Shown here: one piece after another, positions 20,763-29,509 of the stretch | Layout: each line of letters begins with the position of its first letter | Numbering within the stretch: the first letter of the stretch is position 1 | Origin: Acinetobacter lwoffii | Lineage (GTDB): Bacteria; Pseudomonadota; Gammaproteobacteria; Pseudomonadales; Moraxellaceae | Length of the DNA stretch: 64,000 nt | Direction of reading: 5' to 3' | NCBI RefSeq assembly: GCF_029024105.1 | Contig: NZ_CP118963.1 | Location: 2,108,001 to 2,172,000, forward strand | Translations under genes and position numbers: made by a program | The notes under the pieces: model-generated | Database searches by the model: none | What the model was told of the DNA's origin: nothing | Seen by the model: the letters and a program-made list of their open reading frames with translations, nothing else

Positions 20763-21809
20763 ATGAATATTCAACAAGCTTTAAGCAATATTACTAAAAA
20801 CATTCACCTGACTCAGGATCAAATGCAAGACGTGATGCGTGCCATCATGTCAGGTGAAACGACCGATGCCCAGATTGGTGCCCTGCTGATGGGCTTACGT
20901 CTTAAAGGCGAAAGCATTGATGAGATTACCGCAGCTGCACGTGTCATGCGTGAACTTGCCACTAAAATTGATGTCAGTGACATTCCTTATCTGGTCGATA
21001 TCGTCGGCACAGGCGGTGACGGTCAAAACCTGTTTAACGTTTCTACTGCCTCTGCATTCGTGATCGCAGCAGCGGGTGCAACCATTGCCAAACATGGTAA
21101 CCGCGGCGTTTCGACCAAATCAGGTTCGTCAGATTTGCTGGAACAGGCCGGGATTAATCTGGACCTGAATATGCAGCAGACTGAACGCTGTATCCGTGAT
21201 GTCGGTGTCGGCTTCCTGTTTGCACCGAATCATCATCAAGCCATGAAATATGCAATCGGCCCACGTAAAGAATTGGGGATTCGCAGCATTTTCAACCTGC
21301 TCGGTCCTTTAACCAATCCGGCTGGCGTACAACGTCTGGTCATTGGCGTATTTTCCAATGAACTCTGCCGTCCAATTGCCGAAGTTATGAAACAGCTCGG
21401 TGCTGAACATGTGATGGTAGTACATTCACGTGATGGTCTGGATGAAATCAGTATAGCCTCTTCAACTCATGTTGCTGAACTGAAAAATGGCGAAGTCACC
21501 GAATGGGAAATTATTCCTGAATCGGTCGATATTGAATCGCAAACTCTGACCGGACTGATTGTGGAAGATTCTGCGCAAAGTCTGGCTTTAATCAAAGATG
21601 CACTGGGCAAGAAAAAATCAGACATCGGCGATAAAGCCGCCAATATGATCGCGCTGAATGCCGGCGCAGGTATTTATGTCTCCGGTTTGACCAGCAGCTA
21701 TAAGCAAGGTGTTGCGCTGGCACATGACATTATCTATGGCGGTCAGGCACTTGAGAAAATGAGTGTACTGTCTGAATTTACCAAAACTATTAAACATTAC
21801 GAAGCTTAA
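20763..21809 (+). CDS. trpD: Anthranilate phosphoribosyltransferase
   Basis: A 348-residue enzyme joining anthranilate to PRPP, second step of tryptophan synthesis. The signature G-T-G-G-D-G (PRPP-binding loop, near residue 82), K-H-G-N-R-G and the N-L-L-G-P-L-T-N-P segment are intact and the length is typical. It lies nine bases after trpG and 20 bases before trpC, so the three are one operon. Confidence 0.95.
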   Translation: MNIQQALSNITKNIHLTQDQMQDVMRAIMSGETTDAQIGALLMGLRLKGESIDEITAAARVMRELATKIDVSDIPYLVDIVGTGGDGQNLFNVSTASAFVIAAAGATIAKHGNRGVSTKSGSSDLLEQAGINLDLNMQQTERCIRDVGVGFLFAPNHHQAMKYAIGPRKELGIRSIFNLLGPLTNPAGVQRLVIGVFSNELCRPIAEVMKQLGAEHVMVVHSRDGLDEISIASSTHVAELKNGEVTEWEIIPESVDIESQTLTGLIVEDSAQSLALIKDALGKKKSDIGDKAANMIALNAGAGIYVSGLTSSYKQGVALAHDIIYGGQALEKMSVLSEFTKTIKHYEA

Positions 21810-21829
21810 TTCGGTCAGGGATTTTGATC

Positions 21830-22636
21830 ATGGTGGATATCGCAAATACAATTTTAGGCAAAATTGTTGACCGTAAAAAAGAAGAATTTGCCCTACGTTT
21901 AAAGCAGAAAAGCTATAAAGATCTGGAAGAACTGGCACAAGGTGCATCACCTGTGCGTGGTTTTGCCCGGTCTTTAGTGTCGAAACGTCCGGGTGTCATT
22001 GCTGAAATTAAGAAAGCTTCGCCATCTAAGGGCATTATTCGCGAGAACTTTAACCCTGCGGAAATTGCAGCACAGTATCAGGAGGCAGGCGCAGCCTGTT
22101 TATCGGTGCTGACCGATGTAGACTTTTTCCAAGGACATGATGACAATATTCAGATTGCCCGTTCACATTGCGACCTGCCTGCACTGCGCAAAGACTTTCT
22201 GATCGATCCTTATGGGGTCATCGAAGCACGTGCCCTGCATGCAGACTGTATCTTGCTAATTGTGGCTTGCCTGTCTGACCAGCAGTTAGAAGAAATGTCC
22301 AAAACTGCATTTGAACATCATCTGGATGTACTGGTTGAAGTTCACGATGAAGAAGAACTATCCCGTGCTTTAAAGCTTTCAGATCGTTGTTTGCTCGGCG
22401 TGAATAACCGTAATTTAAAAACCTTTGATGTGGATTTGAACACCTCGATTCGTTTGAAAAAATTACTGGATCCTTCACGCTTGCTGGTGACTGAAAGCGG
22501 TATTGCAACCCCTTCCGATGTCGCCATGATGCAGGAACATGATATTCACGCCTTCTTGGTCGGCGAAAGCTTTATGAAACAGCCACGTCCGGATCATGCT
22601 TTCCGTGATCTGTTTGGTGAGCCTGAAGCAGTTTAA
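21830..22636 (+). CDS. trpC: Indole-3-glycerol-phosphate synthase
   Basis: A 268-residue TIM-barrel enzyme forming indole-3-glycerol phosphate. I-A-E-I-K-K-A-S-P-S-K-G holds the catalytic Lys, and L-R-K-D-F-L-I-D-P-Y, G-V-N-N-R-N-L and T-E-S-G-I complete the active site. ATG at 21,830 is preferred (AGGG nine bases upstream) over an in-frame TTG six bases before it, which would leave too little spacing. It is a monofunctional TrpC without a fused TrpF. The operon ends with a terminator at 22,663. Confidence 0.95.
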   Translation: MVDIANTILGKIVDRKKEEFALRLKQKSYKDLEELAQGASPVRGFARSLVSKRPGVIAEIKKASPSKGIIRENFNPAEIAAQYQEAGAACLSVLTDVDFFQGHDDNIQIARSHCDLPALRKDFLIDPYGVIEARALHADCILLIVACLSDQQLEEMSKTAFEHHLDVLVEVHDEEELSRALKLSDRCLLGVNNRNLKTFDVDLNTSIRLKKLLDPSRLLVTESGIATPSDVAMMQEHDIHAFLVGESFMKQPRPDHAFRDLFGEPEAV

Positions 22637-22662
22637 AGTTGTAAATACTTACCTAAGCACTT

Positions 22663-22694
22663 AAAAAGCCCAATCTCAGGATTGGGCTTTTTTA
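22663..22694 (+). terminator. Terminator of trpGDC
   Basis: AAAAGCCCAATC-TCAG-GATTGGGCTTTTTT followed by ATTTT, a perfect intrinsic terminator. Confidence 0.85.
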
Positions 22695-22835
22695 TTTTCA
22701 ATATTAAAAAGTAGATCATAGAATCTCGAGCGTATTTAAAATCCTCAGCGAATGTCATGAACGCAATTCAGTTCTCCTTTGTCTATTTTCAGACTATAAT
22801 TCTTGTAAATTCCGTATCTCCCTTGTTTTTACATT

Positions 22836-23519
22836 ATGAGTAAACACGATTCTTCGTTATCTAAAGATCAGTACAACCTGCTGAAATCTTTTAAGAAGCA
22901 AATTACACAGCCGCAAACGCCTGCGGTCGTTGCTGCACCTGTTGAAAAGACTGTCGAGCAAGAGGCTTTAGAAGAACTTGAATTATTCCGCAAGCAAATG
23001 CAGGGCGTGCAAAAAATTGAATCGGGCAATACGGTTCAACTGGACAAGCCACGCAAGAAAAAGCCGGATGCACAAATCCTGGCAAAGCGTGCAGCGGCTA
23101 CTGGCCCGATGGAAACAGAGGCAATGGCTTTATCAGATACTCAAGCCATGCTCAATCCTGTCGGGAGTCAGGCCAACTTGAGTTACCGCATTGCCACCTT
23201 GCAGCATAAAGTGTTTGAAGACTTGAAAGCCGGTAACTTGCGCTGGTTTGAAGCTGTGGATCTGCATGGCTGTACTGTGGAAGAAGCGCGTCAAGCCGTG
23301 CTGCAAATTATCCAGATCGCCAAAGATGAAAACCAGAACGTGATTAAAATCGTACATGGCAAAGGTCCGGAAGCGATTTTAAAAACCTATGTGAACGGCT
23401 GGCTGCGTCAGCATCGCGATGTTTTGGCTTTTGTCAGTGCACCTGAAAAGCAAGGTGGTACCGGTGCGGTATTGGTTCTGCTCAAACGTGCAGAAAAGAA
23501 TCCAAAGTTCAAACAGTAA
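22836..23519 (+). CDS. Smr-domain nuclease-like protein
   Basis: A 227-residue protein. The C-terminal Smr domain is complete: V-D-L-H-G-C-T-V-E-E-A-R-Q-A (about 145-158), V-H-G-K-G-P-E-A-I-L-K and the closing G-G-T-G-A-V-L-V-L-L. Residues 1-135 are a polar, Gln/Lys-rich extension probably disordered in part. Stand-alone Smr proteins (SmrA/SmrB type) are nicking nucleases; E. coli SmrB cuts mRNA at collided ribosomes and carries N-terminal helices for ribosome binding. Whether this one is SmrA- or SmrB-like is not clear from the sequence. Monocistronic by appearance. Confidence 0.85.
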   Translation: MSKHDSSLSKDQYNLLKSFKKQITQPQTPAVVAAPVEKTVEQEALEELELFRKQMQGVQKIESGNTVQLDKPRKKKPDAQILAKRAAATGPMETEAMALSDTQAMLNPVGSQANLSYRIATLQHKVFEDLKAGNLRWFEAVDLHGCTVEEARQAVLQIIQIAKDENQNVIKIVHGKGPEAILKTYVNGWLRQHRDVLAFVSAPEKQGGTGAVLVLLKRAEKNPKFKQ

Positions 23520-23606
23520 ACGGTTTTAGCCTCAAAACAAGGCATTGTAAAAGTTTTCTGCTACAATGCCGTCCTTGTTCATTCTCAGTTTAAGTGAATA
23601 CGTCAT

Positions 23607-24161
23607 ATGACTATGCAGCAATCCTACGCAAACATTCTTACTGCCGTTGGCGAAGATCTAAATCGCCCTGGTCTCAAAGATACGCCTGTGCGCGCTGCGA
23701 AAGCATTTTCATATTTAACCTCGGGTTATAGCCAGACACTTGAAGAAGTGACCAACAAGGCGGTCTTCCCTTCCGATAACCGTGAAATGGTACTGGTCAA
23801 AAACATCGAATTTTATTCGCTATGTGAGCATCACTTATTGCCATTTTATGGCCGCGTACATATCGCCTATTTGCCAGAAGGTCATGTTTTAGGCCTGTCT
23901 AAATTTGCCCGCATTACTGAAATGTTTGCACGCCGTTTGCAAATTCAGGAAAATCTGACTCAGCAAATTGCAGAAGCAGTGGCTGAAGTCACCAAAGCAC
24001 GCGGTGTTGCAGTAATGATTGATTCTGCGCACATGTGCATGATGATGCGCGGTGTAGGCAAGCAGGAATCAACCACACGTACGGTATCATTTATTGGTGA
24101 TTTTAAAACCGACAAAGAAACACGTCGTGAATTTTTAAGTGCGGTTCCAGAAAGCTATTAA
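23607..24161 (+). CDS. folE: GTP cyclohydrolase I
   Basis: A 184-residue enzyme converting GTP to dihydroneopterin triphosphate, the first step of folate synthesis. Zinc ligands and catalytic residues are visible in S-L-C-E-H-H-L-L-P-F and the later H-M-C-M-M-M-R-G-V segment. The length is typical of the short bacterial FolE type. Two ATGs six bases apart could start it; the first is used. A terminator follows. Confidence 0.95.
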   Translation: MTMQQSYANILTAVGEDLNRPGLKDTPVRAAKAFSYLTSGYSQTLEEVTNKAVFPSDNREMVLVKNIEFYSLCEHHLLPFYGRVHIAYLPEGHVLGLSKFARITEMFARRLQIQENLTQQIAEAVAEVTKARGVAVMIDSAHMCMMMRGVGKQESTTRTVSFIGDFKTDKETRREFLSAVPESY

Positions 24162-24189
24162 TTATTAAAGCTTAAAAATAAGTTACTCA

Positions 24190-24216
24190 AAGCCTCGATC
24201 ATTCGGGGTTTTTTGC
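24190..24216 (+). terminator. Terminator after folE
   Basis: AAGCCTCGA-TCAT-TCGGGGTTTTTT hairpin with T run. The following stretch to 24,484 (about 270 bases) shows no gene, only the promoter region of the lysine-rich protein. Confidence 0.7.
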
Positions 24217-24484
24217 TTTTAAAGGAAGAGGATATCAATACTTAATTCAAAAGCTCACTTGCTATAAATAACACCTGGTAACAGGGTTTAAAGACCTGTC
24301 CCAAAACTTGCTATGTTTCAGTCTAGAACTCAAACAATTCCTGCTTGTGTTTGCAACAAGCCTACACTTGGATACACGATAAAGTTTTAATCCTGCCGCT
24401 CTCCCATTAAAGTAATTTGAAGTTGATATACAGCAAAGCGCTTTATATCTTTCTGATTGATTTTTAATGATAAGGAAAGTAACC

Positions 24485-24919
24485 ATGGCGAATAGTAAAA
24501 ATAACCAGGCGAAAGACAGCAAAAAATCAGCAAAAACTGCTAAAAAGACCCAAGATGAGAAACTGAAAAAGTCGAATAAGAGTAGTGACAAAGACAGTGA
24601 TCGCAAAGTCACTAAAAAAGCGGCGAGCAGTAAATCTAAAGCGGCATCTTCTAAGAAAGACAATGCCAGCAAAGATGAAAAAGTGAAGGCGAAGAAAAAT
24701 TCGAGCTCAAAAGCGAGTGATAAAGCGAAAGACCAAAAGACCTCTTCTGCGAAAAAACCGGCTAAAGCGAAAAGCAGCAACAAGAGTAAAGACGACACTA
24801 AAGTGAAAAAGTCTTCTTCAAAAAAATCGGCGCCTGCTAAAAAGCAGTCGAGTAGCTCCTCTAAGAGCAAGTCAACCAAGGCTAAAACCTCGAAGACCAG
24901 TTCGAAAAAATCGAAGTAA
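24485..24919 (+). CDS. Lysine/serine-rich histone H1-like protein
   Basis: A 144-residue protein composed almost only of Lys, Ser, Ala, Asp and Thr, with repeated S-S-K-K, A-K-K and S-K-S-K motifs, starting at ATG 24,485 behind AAGGAAAG. The composition resembles the C-terminal tail of histone H1 and AlgP-like proteins of gammaproteobacteria, which coat DNA or act in stress and stationary phase. It should be disordered and strongly basic (pI above 10). It has its own terminator and no functional partner nearby. A DNA-binding role is inferred from composition only. Confidence 0.75.
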   Translation: MANSKNNQAKDSKKSAKTAKKTQDEKLKKSNKSSDKDSDRKVTKKAASSKSKAASSKKDNASKDEKVKAKKNSSSKASDKAKDQKTSSAKKPAKAKSSNKSKDDTKVKKSSSKKSAPAKKQSSSSSKSKSTKAKTSKTSSKKSK

Positions 24920-24922
24920 AAT

Positions 24923-24956
24923 GAAAGCCCCTAGTTCTAGAAGACAGGGGCTTTTC
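24923..24956 (+). terminator. Terminator after the lysine-rich gene
   Basis: AAAGCCCCT and AGGGGCTTTT pair around TAGTTCTAGAAGAC; intrinsic terminator. Confidence 0.75.
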
Positions 24957-25032
24957 TGTATCCTGCCTTTCATTTTCATAATTTGTATTAGCTGAAATAT
25001 TGAGTCATTTTAAATTTCAGAAAAGGCCGAAT

Positions 25033-25593
25033 ATGAAGTCATCTGCCAAAGTAACCCCACCAAAACGTCCGTCACGTGTAGTTTCGAATAGTTTTGATTA
25101 TTCTCTGGACTTTGCAAAGATTAATTTTCGTAAACGACCCGAGCTCTACCGGATTGGCCGTGGTGAACAAGGTGTATTACTGGTTGAGCCTTATAAATCG
25201 GAAATCCTGCCACACTGGCGCTTTGCAGATGAAGCAAAAGCCCAAGCCAGTAGCGAGAAAATCTATCAGCTTTTCTTGGACTATTTAAAACAAGGAGATT
25301 TTATTGGTGCTGACATGGCACGCAAGTTTTTACAGATGGGTTTTACCCGTGCCCGGCGTTATGCCAATCATAAAGGCGGCAAAAAGTATGACGGTCCGGT
25401 TCCGGAAGACAAAAAAGGTTTAAGTGGCGCGCATGGCCGTTCCGAGCTGCCACGCAATCAGGAAGATCCTGTTAAAGCCGCTGCTGCCAAAATTTTTAAA
25501 CAGAAATGGGATGAAGCTAAAAATCATCCCGAATATCTTCAGCAAAAAAAGAAATTTCAGGAATTTATAGAGCAGCAGGCTGCAACTGGATAA
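25033..25593 (+). CDS. DUF4385 protein
   Basis: ATG at 25,033 follows AAAAGG; an earlier in-frame TTG at 25,000 is less likely. The 186-residue product matches DUF4385: F-D-Y-S-L-D-F-A-K-I-N-F-R, R-P-E-L-Y-R-I-G-R-G-E-Q-G-V-L-L-V-E-P-Y, I-L-P-H-W-R-F and M-A-R-K-F-L-Q-M-G-F-T-R-A-R-R-Y-A-N-H-K-G-G-K-K-Y. The family is widespread in gammaproteobacteria and of unknown function. The many conserved Arg and Lys hint at nucleic-acid contact. No partner gene is obvious. Confidence 0.8.
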   Translation: MKSSAKVTPPKRPSRVVSNSFDYSLDFAKINFRKRPELYRIGRGEQGVLLVEPYKSEILPHWRFADEAKAQASSEKIYQLFLDYLKQGDFIGADMARKFLQMGFTRARRYANHKGGKKYDGPVPEDKKGLSGAHGRSELPRNQEDPVKAAAAKIFKQKWDEAKNHPEYLQQKKKFQEFIEQQAATG

Positions 25594-25604
25594 ATATCTT
25601 TCAT

Positions 25605-26733
25605 TTAAACAGAGAGTGGCTGTGCGACTGGATTCAAGGACTGATGAGCCATATAGACTCTGTTACGCCCGTTGTTCTTCGCCATATACAAGGCAGAATC
25701 TGCCGCATTCAGGAAGCGCTGATAATCCGGATGTCCATCATAAAGCACACAACCAATACTGACCGTAAATTTAAACTGCTGGCCTTGTGCCGAATTAATC
25801 ATGCCATTTTCAATATATTTACGAATACTTTCAGCAATATTGAGGGCACGTTTTTCATCAGTATCCACCAGTAACAGCAAAAACTCTTCACCGCCGACCC
25901 GGAAAGCATAATCACTGCCCTGACTGTATTTTTGCAATGCTTCGGCCAGAAATTTCAAAGCCAGATCACCTGCTGCATGTCCGAATTTGCCATTAATACT
26001 TTTGAAATAATCAGCATCAATGGCAAGTAAAGACAAAGGCGTATGATTCTTACGGGAAAAAGTGATTTCACATGAAATAATCGTATTCAAATAACGGCGA
26101 TTCAGTAACTGGGTCAATGAATCATTACCTGATTCAATATATTCGGCCACCTGAAATAACTGATCTACCAACAACTGAATTTCGCGGTTTAAGTCACGGA
26201 TCTGCTGGATCAGTCCCAGCATATTGTTTTTGTCCGTACAGTCCATAATATCTTGATTAAGTTCATCGACTTGATAAATCCGTTCAATGATTAAATCGAC
26301 CTGATCAGAACCGGTAAAAGCATAAGAGGCTTTATGGATAAACCATAAACCGAACTCAGACTTGGACAGCATCGGATGATTCAATTTCACGTACACCGCG
26401 CATGATCAGCCAGGACGGAATTCCGACACGCGCATGCACATGCCCCACCATCGCCTGTTTCTGCACGGCATCGGCATAGCGTTTATTAATTCCTACACTA
26501 AAGCTTTCAAGTAGCCAGGCATTTAAAGTGTCACGCAAGCGCTGTTGAATCAAGTCATCAGAAAAGAATTCTGCAGATTCCTTTTCAATGAGCATGTTTT
26601 TATAGAATTCTTCCACCAGAATCAGGGAATGATCTTGAATAAAGTGAAAGGCATGCAATAAGTCATCAGATGAATAATTTTGACAGATCTGTTCCCATTG
26701 CTCGGCCAGTCTTGCCATGCATTCATTATTCAT
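25605..26733 (-). pseudogene. Globin-coupled diguanylate cyclase split by a frameshift
   Basis: Two overlapping minus-strand frames (start ATG 26,733 to about 26,395, then on to 25,605) together read as one protein of about 375 residues. The first part has the protoglobin pattern with V-G-H-V-H-A-R-V-G-I-P-S-W-L-I-M (proximal His region); after R-G-V-R-E-I the frame slips and the sensor continues as K-L-N-H-P-M-L-S-K in the other frame, followed by a GGDEF domain (R-V-G-G-E-E-F). The inhibitory I-site RxxD reads Q-G-S-D. This is the DosC-like layout that makes c-di-GMP in response to oxygen. The slip near 26,385 disables it unless it is a sequencing error. Confidence 0.75.
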
Positions 26734-26931
26734 ACTGTCTGTTCCCCAAAACCTTGCAATTTGCACTCACATTATGTGATAAATATAGCAAATATCAGGT
26801 ATTTTTCCTAAAATATCGACCAGATTATTTATACCCAACCCAGCCAATTTTTTTATACAAGGGAAAACCGAACAGTAGCCTCATGGATACACAGCACTTT
26901 ATGAATAGTGCTAATCAGTTTTAACTCAATC

Positions 26932-28818
26932 TTAAAAATACCGGATCAAACCAAGACTCCATTGATCCCAGTCTTTGGACTGCTGTTGCTGATATTCCCA
27001 AGACAGCCGAAGTGCATGTTGTGGATTGAATGCATATTGGAGTTCAGTATTCAGTTTCAGCTGCCAGCGATGCGAATCCTCCCAATAAGGCAGTTCCACC
27101 TGCACCAGACTGTTGATCTGATCGCTCCAGATATTCTGGCACCCCACAGTAGGGCCTGCACCTACGCGCCAGCCTTGATCAAGTGCCTTGCCTGCCTGTA
27201 GCTGAGTTTGCATTTGTGCATAACATAGATGTTCACGGCTGGCATTTGCCCAGCTATAACCGCCCTGAGTTTTTAAGCTGGCGACGCCATGCTGCTCATC
27301 TTCACTAAACTGGCCATGCGCATCCAGTGCCTCCTGTTGCCAGCCCAGATTAAAACCCCAGGACAATGGCGTATTAAACGGATTGACCGGGTTATAGGAA
27401 TTGACGGTAAATAGATCAAGCTGTTCCAGTTTGAGCTCACTGTCACGATATTGCAAAGCCCCATCTAGAAACAATAATTGTGTGCCTGTTCGAAAACCAC
27501 CTTGCGGATCGATAAGATCATGATAGGCTTGCCGATGCCCTAGCTGGACAAAGGATTCACCCTGAACCTGTCCGGCCTGAAGACTGATATTGCGTGCATG
27601 ATGGCTTTGTACCGGATCTATTTTTGGACGTTCAGGCGCTTTACGCTGTTTCTCGATATCCAGCTGGCTTCTTAAGCCTAATAACTTACGAAAACGTGGT
27701 TGAACAAAAGATTCATCGACTTTTTGTCGGAGAAAGTCCAGATATAAATGATCATAGGCCATTTCCAGAATTTTGGCCTGATCTTCTGCCGGATAAGGCT
27801 GCAAAATTGAAAGTATTACACCTGTTTCTGCATAAGCTAACTGATGCGCAGTTTTTGCCAGCGCTTTGCCATGCTGTCTGGATTGAGCCAGCAATTGAGT
27901 TTCAAGCGCTGGACGGTAAACTTTCTGTTTGATCAAACCCTGCTGTTCTACGACTTTCAGTGTTTCAATCGGAATCGCAGTCGAATTAAACTGTTTCTGT
28001 AGATTTAACTCGGGACGTACCAGATCAAATAGCCCCAGCAGGCGATAAGCACAATTATCATTGATAAAATAATAAGGGAAACTTACATTTTGCATTTCCC
28101 AGAGATGCTGTACCAAAAATCTGGTTTCTTGCGGGCTTAAGTTTAATTCATATTCCCACAAATCCCGGCTTTCAAAGTCACCATATTCTTTGACCTTGCG
28201 GTAATATGGCATCAGGGAATATTCACCCGGATATTGTCCGGTCAGCCCTTTCCAGGCAAAGGACCAGTTGTCATTGCCATCGACCGTCGCAGCATAGTTG
28301 ACCGCATAAGAAATCAGATTGAGTTGTTGCTGGTCTTTAGGATCCAGACGCAACAAGGTATGACCAAACATCGAGCTGGGATTACCCATAAAATCCGTGG
28401 CATAGATCAGGGTTGCCTGATAAGGCTTGACCTCGCCAATCCATTTATCCAAATCCGGGCAACTGACCGCAGGCAATTGTTGCTCGGAAATATTCAATTG
28501 CTGCATTAACCAGCTGCTGCGTGCAGGAAACTTACAGCGGACGGACTGATTCGGCTCTGCGCTCAGGAATAAAGCCTGAATGTTATGCTGCATTTCTTTT
28601 TTTAGATCAGTTTTTCCCTGCTCTGCCAGGAAATAGCCCGAATAGTTAACCTCGCTATGACCTTGGGGATTGGCATACATGAGACGTTGCCAGGTAGTGC
28701 TCTGATCCAGATGCTGAGTTTCGGCCTGAGCGATATAATGCTGGATGTCTGGATTAATTTCGCTAGAAAAACTTAAAGGGCTGAATGTCAGGCCCAACAT
28801 GAAGAACGCATATTTCAT
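26932..28818 (-). CDS. DUF4105 (Lnb-like) envelope protein
   Basis: A 628-residue protein with an N-terminal signal peptide (MKYAFFMLGLTFSPLSFSSE). The DUF4105 part is recognisable by Y-A-T-D-F-M-G-N-P-S-S-M-F-G-H-T-L-L-R (about 143-161) and later Y-Y-F-I-N-D-N-C-A-Y-R-L-L, where His158 and Cys256 look like a papain-type pair. The C-terminal 230 residues alternate polar and hydrophobic residues and end in W-S-L-G-L-I-R-Y-F, consistent with an outer-membrane beta barrel. DUF4105 proteins are thought to be NlpC/P60-like hydrolases or acyltransferases at the envelope. Monocistronic; a terminator follows the neighbouring gene. Confidence 0.75.
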   Translation of the reverse strand: MKYAFFMLGLTFSPLSFSSEINPDIQHYIAQAETQHLDQSTTWQRLMYANPQGHSEVNYSGYFLAEQGKTDLKKEMQHNIQALFLSAEPNQSVRCKFPARSSWLMQQLNISEQQLPAVSCPDLDKWIGEVKPYQATLIYATDFMGNPSSMFGHTLLRLDPKDQQQLNLISYAVNYAATVDGNDNWSFAWKGLTGQYPGEYSLMPYYRKVKEYGDFESRDLWEYELNLSPQETRFLVQHLWEMQNVSFPYYFINDNCAYRLLGLFDLVRPELNLQKQFNSTAIPIETLKVVEQQGLIKQKVYRPALETQLLAQSRQHGKALAKTAHQLAYAETGVILSILQPYPAEDQAKILEMAYDHLYLDFLRQKVDESFVQPRFRKLLGLRSQLDIEKQRKAPERPKIDPVQSHHARNISLQAGQVQGESFVQLGHRQAYHDLIDPQGGFRTGTQLLFLDGALQYRDSELKLEQLDLFTVNSYNPVNPFNTPLSWGFNLGWQQEALDAHGQFSEDEQHGVASLKTQGGYSWANASREHLCYAQMQTQLQAGKALDQGWRVGAGPTVGCQNIWSDQINSLVQVELPYWEDSHRWQLKLNTELQYAFNPQHALRLSWEYQQQQSKDWDQWSLGLIRYF

Positions 28819-28856
28819 TCAGTTAACTTATTCTCATCAATTTCTTTTAGTCATAA

Positions 28857-28886
28857 GAAAACCCTGCCAGAACAGCAGGGTTTTTA
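28857..28886 (-). terminator. Terminator after the DUF3015 gene (bidirectional)
   Basis: AAAACCCTGC-CAGAACA-GCAGGGTTTTTA is symmetrical and has T runs on both strands; it follows the minus-strand DUF3015 gene. Confidence 0.75.
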
Positions 28887-28895
28887 GGGTGCGGA

Positions 28896-29366
28896 TCAGA
28901 TGTAGGATTTCAATACTTCATCTTTGGCCATCACAGTTTGTAAGGTGCTTAAAACTTGTAATGTATTCTGGTTTTCTTCGGAATAAATTTCAGAGAAATT
29001 CTGCTTGGAAACGCTAAAGAAACGAGCTTTATCTTCAGATTTAATATTCAAAAGTTCAGCCAGAACATTCAGGCTTTCACCCTCTCCAACTGCCATATCA
29101 CGCGCCAATGTTTCAGCGTTTTCATTGGTAAAGGTCACCACTTGAGCGGTTACGGTACCGCCCTGGCTACAACCTAAAGTACCAAAAGTGATCCCGAGCC
29201 ACTGATTCGTGAACAGAACGTTGGTCGTACCTGCAAAGAGTTTAGGAATAATACCAGACTGACCCGCCCACACCTGGCTTCCGATACCACAACCGACATC
29301 TCGGTCAGCCATCGCCATGCTTGAACCAGTCGCCAATACCGCCGCCAGCATAATTTTTTTCAACAT
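28896..29366 (-). CDS. DUF3015 periplasmic protein
   Basis: ATG at 29,366 lies seven bases after GGAG; a longer frame to 29,393 was rejected. The 156-residue product has a signal peptide (MLKKIMLAAVLATGSSMAMA) and a mature part with D-V-G-C-G-I-G-S-Q-V-W, N-Q-W-L-G-I-T-F-G-T-L-G-C and a helical C-terminal half. This matches DUF3015, a family of small periplasmic or surface proteins of unknown function. Two conserved Cys may form a disulfide. A perfect 18-bp palindrome at 29,414-29,431 lies just upstream and may control it. Confidence 0.8.
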   Translation of the reverse strand: MLKKIMLAAVLATGSSMAMADRDVGCGIGSQVWAGQSGIIPKLFAGTTNVLFTNQWLGITFGTLGCSQGGTVTAQVVTFTNENAETLARDMAVGEGESLNVLAELLNIKSEDKARFFSVSKQNFSEIYSEENQNTLQVLSTLQTVMAKDEVLKSYI

Positions 29367-29413
29367 AGTTATTCTCCAATTATTCTCATGCAATCTTTGT
29401 TATTACTCTAATA

Positions 29414-29431
29414 ATGTAATTTAAATTACAT
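29414..29431. promoter_or_regulatory. Perfect 18-bp palindrome upstream of the DUF3015 gene
   Basis: ATGTAATTTAAATTACAT is its own reverse complement. It lies about 48 bases upstream of the DUF3015 start, where a repressor or activator site would be expected. A related gapped palindrome (ATGTA…TACAT) lies near 29,475. Confidence 0.45.
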
Positions 29432-29509
29432 ACTCAGCAGAGTAGCGACAAGTCAAGTTTGGCGCAATTGAAAAAATGTATGCTTTACATAAACATAACC
29501 TGATTGATT

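Noticed and set aside
24262..24879. A 205-codon minus-strand frame rich in Leu and Phe
   Set aside because: It is the antisense of the lysine-rich gene; Lys codons read backwards give Phe/Leu. No ribosome-binding site or matching terminator.
29475..29489. TGTATGCTTTACA resembles the CI operator core AAAGTATGCTTTA
   Set aside because: Only part of the motif matches, it lies 9 kb outside the prophage and beside no phage gene; likely chance in AT-rich sequence.
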